Shown: positions 56,531 to 64,000 of the stretch, in pieces | Position numbering within the stretch: the first letter of the stretch is position 1 | Layout of the letters: every line of letters begins with the position of its first letter | NCBI GenBank assembly: GCA_033030425.1 | Contig: JAUFSD010000003.1 | Coordinates: 682,001 to 746,000, forward strand | DNA from: Verpa conica | Taxonomy: Eukaryota > Ascomycota > Pezizomycetes > Pezizales > Morchellaceae | Reading direction: 5' to 3' | Length of the DNA: 64,000 bases | Program-made: the position numbers and the translations under genes | The notes under the pieces: model-generated | Told to the model about the DNA's origin: nothing | What the model saw: only the letters and a program-made list of their open reading frames with translations | The model's database searches: none

Positions 56531-56685
56531 TAGCGCGGTCGCCCTATAAGAATACGAAAACAGAGTGAACTTGTATTCTTATAGGAGAATACTAGTACCC
56601 ATAAAATAGCCCATGATCGGTCCTGAACACTTATTCTTATAAGGCGAATATACTTATAGCCCGAATTCTTAGGGCGACTGTGCTG
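56531..56685. mobile_element. MITE, 155 bp, TA target
   Basis: Left end TAGCGCGGTCGCCCTATAAG, right end (reversed) CAGCACAGTCGCCCTAAGAA; TA at 56529-56530 and 56686-56687. An internal hairpin CCTATAAGAATAC/GTATTCTTATAGG lies at 56542-56584. Fits a pogo/Tc1-type non-autonomous element; TIR differences are mostly transitions. Confidence 0.7.
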
Positions 56686-57213
56686 TACTTGATGCCAACA
56701 TTGATTTATACGGCTTACAGTAAAGTGGCGGGAAATACTTAATTTACCCTAAGTACTTAAAGGTTACTACAGGCCCTATAATAAATATTTAATGAGTCCT
56801 GCTGTCTCATCTTCACATCCTCGACCCGACCGACTACAGTCAGTCACCTGGTGGCGACGAACAGGGATTATATCAAGCAAAGAAAAAAGTCAAGTTAAGA
56901 CACTTTACTACCTATTGGCTTAAAACCCCCTTATTCGTCGCCAGACGGTACTCGTGAACGACTGTACCGGTTAGTTTAGGTATGTGTGCCATAAGTGTAT
57001 GTATTTATACTCTACCAATGATGTCTCGTATAATACTAGTTACCCTGACTTAGAGGTTTAGCCTACTTTGAGTTCTCGAAGCTTCTCCCCGCCACGACTA
57101 CAGACATAAGAAGATTCCTTTCCACCATCACCAAAAATCCCTACACCGTTTTCCGACTCCCCCAAAACGTGAAAAGAAGAGAAGTTTGAAGTCTTAAATA
57201 TAAGAAAAGCACA
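56686..57213. other. Upstream region of CHORD gene, no gene seen
   Basis: No credible frame; ends in the CHORD gene's 5' leader. Confidence 0.4.
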
Positions 57214-58514
57214 ATGACTCAAAAGTGTACCCACAAAGGTTGTGAGAAGATCTTCACCAATCCTGAAGAAGACTGTAACTACCATCCTGGCGCTCCTATA
57301 TTCCATGAAGGACAAAAAGGTTCCCTGAAAGAGCTCCCCTATTTACTCTAAATTTTTTGATGTACTGCTAACAAGTTTTGAGTGTAATATAGGCTGGCAA
57401 TGTTGTAAACCTAGAGTACCGCCTCCTTAATATATTATGCATGTAAAAAATAAGCTAACTGGCTGCGTAAACTACCTAGGTTCTCACTTTCGATGAGTTC
57501 CTCACCATCCCACCTTGCACTATAGGCAAGCACTCGACTACTGCCCCGACCCTTGCACCTGCCCAGACCTCGGGGCCTGGTTCGCAGAAGCAGAAGCATC
57601 CTGAAGTCGCACCTCCTTTAGAAATGAACCCAGATGGTAGTGAGATTTATGGCTCGCAAAATAAACCTTCTCCACAGCCTATCGCCCCAGCGACACCCCC
57701 TCCTGAAAGAAAAGAAAAGTCACTAGAGCAGGATGACCCGAGCGTTCCTGTATCTAAAGGGGCTAGATGTAAACGTTCGGGATGTGATTCTATTTATACT
57801 GAGGGTGGTAGAGAAGGCGAAGATGGGGAATGTATTTTTCATCCAGGGGTGCCTATATTCCATGAAGGTACATTTACATTCTGCCGTAGCTGGCACCTCG
57901 AAGGAGATGGAAACGGAGTGACTAACAAATAAAATACGCTTGGAAACAGGATCAAAGGGATATTCCTGCTGCAGGCGTCGCGTCCTAGAGTTCGACCAAT
58001 TCCTCAAGCTGCCTGGCTGCACGAGGAACAGGCATCTTTTTATTGGCGCACCTAAATCCGAAGAGGAAGAGGAGCTGGTCACCTGCCGGTAAGCATCTCT
58101 TACAGCACCGCATCTTCTTCTTCAGTTCCTCATTTCCTGCTCTGGTATGCAGTAACGATTTCTATCAAACATATACCCATGTGATTGTCTCTATCTTCGC
58201 CAAGAAGGTCGATAAATCTCGTGCGAAGGTAGAATTCCTAGAAAGGCAACTAGGCATAGATCTCCCAATGCCCGATAATAAAAGGTATAAAGTCAGTTTT
58301 CCTCTCTACGGCGCAATTGATCCTGCCGGGTGTGATTATCAGATTATGGGGACGAAAATAGAGTTAAAGCTTAAGAAAGGTAATCTTTTGCTCCTATATT
58401 TGTCTGCTAAATTTATGCTCATGATTTTCAGCGGACGGAACCTCATGGCCAACTCTGAGGAGCGACGAGGCTACTGGAGAGATTATCCAGATTGGAAAGC
58501 CAGCTACTGCATAA
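57214..58514 (+). CDS. CHORD- and CS-domain protein (Rar1/CHP-1 type co-chaperone), 321 aa
   Basis: Hsp90 co-chaperone with two zinc-binding CHORDs and a C-terminal CS domain. Exons 57214-57319, 57393-57415, 57480-57867, 57950-58088, 58153-58379, 58432-58514 join in phase to 322 codons. CHORD-I: CTHKGCEKIFTNPEEDC, YHPGAPIFHEGQKG, then WQCCKPR|VLTFDEFLTIPPC, KH. P/Q-rich linker. CHORD-II: CKRSGCDSIY, CIFHPGVPIFHEG, CCRRRVLEFDQFLKLPGC, RH. CS: NDFYQTYTHVIVSIFAKKV, VSFPLYGAIDP, IELKLKKADGTSWPTL. All Cys/His ligands expected are present. The second exon is 23 nt and holds the WQCCKPR of CHORD-I. Confidence 0.95.
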
Positions 58515-58984
58515 TCTCGAGAATACCTTTGGTGATAATGAATAAACCGGAGTTACAATAAAATAAATAATACTTACAGAAGTCTACGATCTCCTTAATT
58601 CTTATGGTATCTGTAATTTGGGTTAAGTATCAGTACAATAGTTAAAGAATGTTTTTCTTGTCAAAGAGGTATAGGAGTAGGCGTCGACCTAGTTATGAAC
58701 AAGGGCAAGTGTATTCATGGGTAACCTATTTATTATCTATTGAGATTTACTAGGTTGGGTAGGCTCGCTCCAGGTTACGAGGTTCGTTTTCTGGCCAGGG
58801 GTGGTCGTATATTAATAGCAGTGGCCGCTGTACCTTTAAGATGAAATAACTAGTATTTATTTTAACAAAATATATTATTAGTATAAGTTTCTGAAGTAAA
58901 ATTAGCCCTGCTAGGGCCTTACTTCTAGGAAGTGCATACACAAGAATTTACTAGGAGCAGAAAAGCTCCAAGTGCCTCAAATCA
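58515..58984. other. Convergent intergenic region, no gene
   Basis: 3' flanks of the CHORD and patatin genes; AT-rich. Confidence 0.45.
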
Positions 58985-60703
58985 CTAGCCTGACAGCCTT
59001 CTTTCACTGGCACTTCTACCATTGGTTTCGCTAGCTGCTCTCTGTCTAACCCTTACCCTAGTTCTACCACCTCTATAACCAGACTCAACCTCTCTGTCGA
59101 GTGGTTTACTCCTGACGAGCTGGTAAAGCTTGTCAAGAGTGAACTCGATTTCGCACCTGGCCCTAATAAGTTCTCCAGCAGGCCAAATACTCCGCTCCCC
59201 CTTGTTGATCCAATAATCAACCGTTTCTGCTGTTGGATTTTCTAATAGTTGTTCAAAGTCTTTCAATTTGAGGTGCGGGACTACTGTAATACTGGCACCG
59301 GGTATAGTCTCATCGACGAGAAACCTTCTCAAGCCGAATGGAAGTAAGCCAAGGAGGTCGAGTTGACTTAGTCTGTGCCGAAGTTCTAGTCCCAATAAAC
59401 GGAGTAGCTTCAACGTAATACCGTGGCGGCCGTGGCGGTGGAGATCCGAAGTCAAAAATGGAGCAAGATAGGGGCGCGCCTGGGAGACGATAAAGTGATT
59501 AACATTAAAGAGCTCGGCAATCCGCGTGTGAGGTGAATCACGGTCGGTATATGAGGCCTGTGTCCAGGGTTGCCAGATTATTTCTTGCGCAGCCCAGGGA
59601 ACGATCACACCGTTTTCGTCTTTACACATTAGCTCGACACGGTCGTAGAGTGTCGAGGTCGCATTTGAGGCGCAAGCAGCGGACCAAATCAGCACATTTG
59701 GAGCGGTAAGGTAGTTAAGCAACTTCGGGACTTCATTCCTCTCTGCCGTTGAAACAGTGATGTTCAAGATCCGCTTGGTCTTTGTATAAGCTTCCTCAAA
59801 GGTTAAATCACCAACATTTGCCCTCACACACTCTTCCAGCACTTTGATGTCCAAAAAATATCCATATCTCCAAAATCTCCTTAGTTTTCTCTTCCAGCTC
59901 CCTTCCTTTTTCTTTACATCGAAGGCACTAAGATCAATTCCGTCTCCAGTCAAGAACATTGGGAGTTCTGCTTCCGTGTGTATTCCTACTAGCGCTGCTA
60001 TTAACGCCCCCACCCCTGTCCCAGTTATTATTCTGGGCAACAGCCCACGGAGGTGGAGGGCTTTAACAATGCCCAGATGGTATAGCCCAAATATTGCACC
60101 CCCCTGAAGAACAAGTGTTGAGCGCCCAAAAGATTGACGGGTGTCATGAAAGAGGTCTAATTTGGCTTGCGATGTGAACTGGGGTGTTGATTCGAGGTTG
60201 GCGATATACTCCAGGCAACTGACTACCTCAGAGATATAGTCCTCGATGAGGAGCTTACTACCAGCATAGGAGCGATTGAAGAGGTTTATGTGAGATATAT
60301 TCCCAAGGTTCCGAAGGAGACCTACAACATAACATAAGCATAGCTGTTTAAGGGCTAAATAAAATGGATTAGTTACCAGAGCGGAGAAGGTTTACCAGCC
60401 TTATAGTATCACCTTCCTCTTTAGCTTCCATTAGGCATTGTAGGCACTCGTGAATAAGTCTATAGTCATAGTCTTTACTAGTGGGATTTTGTCGCCTGGG
60501 GAATATATTGGATTAGTGAGCCATATAACTCCCTTTGCGCTTGTTAACGACTATGGATAGAATATTGCAAACCATAAATCAATCCCGAGCACCTTATCTA
60601 GATTGATTGCAATTATTTGCCACTCCTCGGAGGTATTTGCCTTTGCCAGTTGCTCAATCAGCTGCTCCCTCGGTTTTTTCTGTATATACCAAGCCCATAA
60701 TTT
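58985..60703 (-). CDS. Tgl3/4/5-type patatin-domain protein with altered catalytic residues
   Basis: Lipid-droplet triacylglycerol lipase family (DUF3336 plus patatin). Visible exons 60703-60573, 60495-60377, 60321-58985 join in phase (528 aa). DUF3336: LWAWYIQKKPREQLIEQLAK, EEWQIIAINLDKVLGIDLWR, YDYRLIHECLQCL. Patatin: LVLQGGAIFGLYHLGIVKAL, LLPRIITGTGVGALIAAL, RIAELFNVNHFIVSQ. The nucleophile elbow reads G-T-G-V-G (Gly where GXSXG has Ser), and the usual D-G before the RIAELFNVNHF block is replaced by YTDRDSP. Exon one's acceptor (TGTAG) shows earlier sequence is missing; the first exon is unresolved (ATGCCT before a GTGAGT donor at 60910-60915 is one option). Likely non-lipolytic or a subfamily with another role. 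Confidence 0.88.
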
Positions 60704-61287
60704 CTACATTTCCCCGGGTGTACCATGTCAGCCCTCATGAACTATAATTATTAAGAGTTCTAGAACTATCACTAGAACACAAACATTTCTCCAAAAAAGA
60801 ACGACTTCAATAAATACGTGGTATATTGACGGTACTAAGGTGATGATACTGGGCTATCTCGGTGTTATCAGCTAGGAGACGCTTGGGAGGCCGCAACAAC
60901 ATCACTCACAGGCATGATACTCTTGGATAGTCGTCTAGTGCGTAATAGATTGAAGCTGAGTAAAAGAGAAGGAGATTCCCATGAGTTTTCTTATGAGAGT
61001 TGTTTTCTGTAGGGGTTGGTTGTTTCGGGATGTTGTTATGGGGTTGAGGCTCTGTGGGTCTCACATGCCATTTCATGTGATTGATCAATCGATAGGGCCA
61101 AGATCAACTCTGCACCCAGGACCTACAGATAAACAAAGATTCAAAGGGGCTCGGGAATTTTTATTCTAACAGTAATACTCTAATAATGCCTTGTATATCT
61201 AAGGACCCTAAACGCCGAGAACTAGGTTCGGCTCCCCCGAAAAAATTGAAATAAGCGGGAAAGACGAAGTTATGAGGTACATGTTAT
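60704..61287. other. No gene resolved; may hide 5' exons of the patatin gene
   Basis: A minus frame of 28 codons ending at GTGAGT near 60910 could be coding. Otherwise nothing. Confidence 0.35.
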
Positions 61288-61870
61288 TCATAGATAAATC
61301 CCTTCTTCCTCTTCCTCAACTCCTGCCCCTCCCTCTCCCTCTCCTCTCCTCTCCCCTCTTACGCTGGTATTATTAGTAGTGGGTTCTCCTACTGATATTC
61401 CGTTACTGGAGGTACTAGTAGCTCCTGTCTCAGCCTCCTGTTCGCCCGTACCACCCATCACTACCTCTGGCCCCAAGCTTTCCTCCGGTTCAGCACCGGC
61501 GTTTCCATTAACAAGCACCTCTACTCCCACAGCCCCGTGTTCTATTGAGAATCCCCTTCTTTCTACTTCCAATCTAATCAGGTCGACTCTGTCCACCTGG
61601 TTTTTGATGACAACTTCATTATCCTCGATGGCAGCCCTACATACAGGGTCATCCCGAAATTCCTCCAGTTGTATTTGAGAGCGCCTTAGGTGATATAATG
61701 AGAGCTGAAGGCGCGCCGCTTCCGCGTGAAGTTGTTCTAATTCAAGGTCACGGATTGCTTGGAGAAAGAACCCCTATATGAGATGTGTTGTGTTAGTTAG
61801 TAGGACAAAAATGTACTAAATTAGAGAGGAAAATAAATACCTGGGTTATTGATTGTGGGCTTGCGCTCAT
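61288..61870 (-). CDS. Small coiled-coil protein of unknown function, 171 aa
   Basis: Two exons, 61870-61841 (MSASPQSITQ) and 61773-61288, joined by a GTATTT...TATAG intron. A predicted helix/coiled coil, rich in E, L, Q and R (LELEQLHAEAARLQLSLYHL, EDNEVVIKNQVDRVDLIRLE), spans residues 10-95, followed by a G/E/T-rich disordered tail ending in polyglutamate. The core pattern is familiar from uncharacterised fungal proteins, but no function is known to me. Confidence 0.7.
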
Positions 61871-62667
61871 GTTGTCAACTTTGAGGTTCCGTTCTGTGGG
61901 ATGCTGAAAGTAAGGTGCCCAGTCGTCTCCGCGTGGGTGGTTAATGTGGGGCAGGATGAGGTTCCTTTATTTGCATAAATATGTTTCTTGGCAATGGCTA
62001 CTGTGGAGGAAGGTAATACACAATTTGGCTTATGACCCCCATGCAAAGTCCTAATTTTATTATAATATAACACCCAAAATAAGTATAAATTTCAATATTA
62101 GACATAGAACACTGGCCTTCACAATTAAATATTTAATGTTTTCTTTGGAGAATCACTTGTATTAAATAAAAAGTTGTTGGTGTGTTGATTCTTGTTCACA
62201 AAGAAGTAGAATGTGGACCAACCATAAGAAAATTTCAACCTTTTTTGTCAAAACCAAAATTTATTTACTCAAATCTCTCAATTGACAGCTTACTAGACCC
62301 TATACATGTAGTATTGCGAAATTGGTTTGTGTGCATTACTTTCCTCCACCCTATTGTAGGTTAAGTTTACAATACGTATTGAGATATTTTGCCAGTGGGC
62401 TCAAGGAGAGGGTATTTTGGGATTATGAGGTAAAAATGATTCTTAATATGCTAAAATATTTAGTCTATAACATAATTCACTCTTTAGGAATAGGGGGGGG
62501 GGGGTTATTTCTACCAATCTATTTGGTATTCTCATGACCTGGAAACCCTATATAAAGGGAATAAAGTTCTAGTGGCAATATCCCCCAAATCTATTTAGCA
62601 TATACTAAGGTCACCTAAGGCTAGTATAACAAGAGGAGATAGAAGTTTCACCCCCTCCTATAGCTAT
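61871..62667. other. Intergenic, no gene seen
   Basis: AT-rich; contains a G11 run near 62495. Short frames lack family features. Confidence 0.45.
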
Positions 62668-63935
62668 TCACCATGAGATCCAACTGGAACTTTTACGAGT
62701 AAGTTGTCGTTTCCTCTTGAACTCTTGATCAACCCAGTAAGCATAACCTACACCCCATAACATGCCCGATAGATGTGCCACGTGGTCAACCACCGTCCAC
62801 CCCTTGAAAATCCCGAGGATTTCGATCAGCGCCATACCGCTGACGAACTTGTACGCCTTAAAACTCAAGAACGGCAAGAGAACGAAATAAAGTTCACGCC
62901 TATAAAGTAAATAATCATAGATTAGGGAAAGAAAGGTATAGAAATTTAGGACAAATAAGATGTGTACGCACTCTGGGTTGAAGTAAGTATATGCGCCAAT
63001 AACACCACTAATAGCACCCGATGCTCCGAGTGCATAGATATGAAATCTAGCCCGGATAACATTGTACGCTAGGGAAGTAAATGAAGATACAGCTCCTGCC
63101 GAAAAGTAGAGTGCTAGAAAATTTCCTCGACCTATCTGATCACAGACTAGGATTTGATCACTGTTAGTAGGCTGGATTCCCTTTCATACTGTCTAAGGGA
63201 CAACCTACGAGAAGATCCGAAGATATACAGTACCTGTCACAAGCTCCAACCTAGATATGAGCATTCATTTTATTCAATAGAAGTTAAAAGAGTTCGGTAA
63301 ATATTACAAACATGTTCATTGCTAGATGAGGTACTGTCTGATGCGAGAAAACATTTCCGATAATACTAAAGCTATATGGCAATGCCGGTACTGAGATGAA
63401 ATATCTATTCAGCAGCCGCCATGATATTGGGAGCGGAACCTTCCATGCGAGGAATATTGTGCAATTAGCTATGATGATTGTTGCAACAGTTGTAAATGAT
63501 TGTGGAAGTGTTGGGAAGAGCCGAGATTCTAGTGGCGCTGGTTTCCAGTTCTGAGCAAAGTAATAGGAAGCACCGCAGATAGATAATGTGAAAAGTAGAG
63601 GAGAAAAGAGGCGCTGGAACTGTTTTACTTCTGATTAGCTTGACTTGATATCTAGTACAAATATACATTGTATTGAGGGTAGGTACATAAGACAAGCTCG
63701 GGGGTGCTTGAAGGTTAGAGATGGCACCGGCGGCTTTCAGGCGGTCAAGAAGTCGAGGTTGGCTATCTACCCCTGGCAAATTTTCCTGTAGAGGTGTAGA
63801 TGTAAGATCTGATTTCCCGGATTTACGAATAGGCTTGTTAGGATTTCTTGCTTTGGTAGCGTATTGCTTGAAGGCACTTGAGCGAAAAGATTGGGGATGA
63901 ACTCGCGGGCGTTGGAGTAGACTAGAGCTCAACAT
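62668..63935 (-). CDS. Mitochondrial rhomboid protease (Pcp1/Rbd1/PARL type)
   Basis: Intramembrane serine protease of the mitochondrial inner membrane, expected to process proteins such as dynamin-like Mgm1. Exons 63935-63687 (presequence-like start MLSSSLLQRPRV, KQYATKAR), 63619-63308 (FSPLLFTLSICGASYYFAQN, FTTVATIIIANCTIFLAWKV, SHQTVPHLAMNMF), about 63135-62972 (GRGNFLALYFSAGAVSSF and catalytic IYALGASGAISGVIGAY) and 62899-62668 (LYFVLLPFLSFKAYKFVSG, VVDHVAHLSGMLWG with catalytic His). Ser in GASGA and His in VAHLSG form the dyad. One or two short exons between 63307 and 63136 (WSFG region) are not resolved. Confidence 0.9.
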
Positions 63936-64000
63936 CGCTGAGGGCGATAAAGCTGAATAGATATTATTTTTAGTGCATATTGACCTCTTTGCACTGATTT
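63936..64000. other. 5' flank of rhomboid gene
   Basis: Window end; nothing identifiable. Confidence 0.4.

Noticed and set aside
1..64000. CRISPR arrays, operons, bacterial promoters
   Set aside because: Spliced genes and eukaryotic transposons throughout; tandem repeats lack spacer structure.

Overview
The window is eukaryotic and looks like a filamentous ascomycete. Genes carry short GT-AG introns with fungal-type donors, and the transposons are fungal types: a chromodomain Ty3/gypsy element, a Fot1/pogo transposase, a Tc1 fragment and many solo LTRs. Several decayed copies carry the transition changes expected of repeat-induced point mutation. The style (nested repeats, small multi-exon genes) fits a truffle- or morel-like Pezizomycete. 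That placement is inference; no marker gene here proves it.

Layout. Bases 1-6.7 kb hold a nearly complete Ty3/gypsy element (G1) whose Gag-protease and Pol frames are joined by a textbook -1 frameshift signal. Bases 6.7-23.4 kb are a nest of LTRs. I sorted these by terminal sequence and 5-bp target duplications into families A (~600 bp), B (~1158 bp), C (~615 bp), E (1258 bp) and F (424 bp). Between them lie a GC-rich tandem repeat, a 22-bp minisatellite, an unknown spliced gene with an inverted duplicate of its last exon, and a truncated chromovirus (G2). Bases 23.8-27.1 kb form an island of two head-to-head genes: a flavin monooxygenase and a conserved mitochondrial-type membrane protein. 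Bases 27.4-40.7 kb return to transposons: a Tc1 fragment, a 2.4-kb TG...CA unit (H) carrying a zinc-knuckle ORF, a tRNA-Asp relic, a decayed chromovirus (G3) whose LTR is family B, a second E LTR, and a Fot1 transposase relic.

Bases 41-64 kb are mainly host genes, all spliced except one: MOB2 (kinase co-activator), a mitochondrial release-factor-like GGQ protein, SURF4/Erv29 (ER cargo receptor), a single-pass membrane protein, a secreted DUF3455 protein, a CHORD-CS co-chaperone, a Tgl-type patatin protein lacking its catalytic residues, a small coiled-coil protein and a mitochondrial rhomboid protease. Repeats there are mostly small MITEs. The genes share no obvious pathway; they are ordinary housekeeping neighbours beside a transposon cluster.

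The most distinctive items are the G1 frameshift signal, the ORF-bearing unit H with a perfect target duplication, the F-in-E-in-F nest, the highly structured E LTR, the GGQ motif confined to a 20-nt exon with a reading-frame conflict, and the catalytically altered patatin protein.
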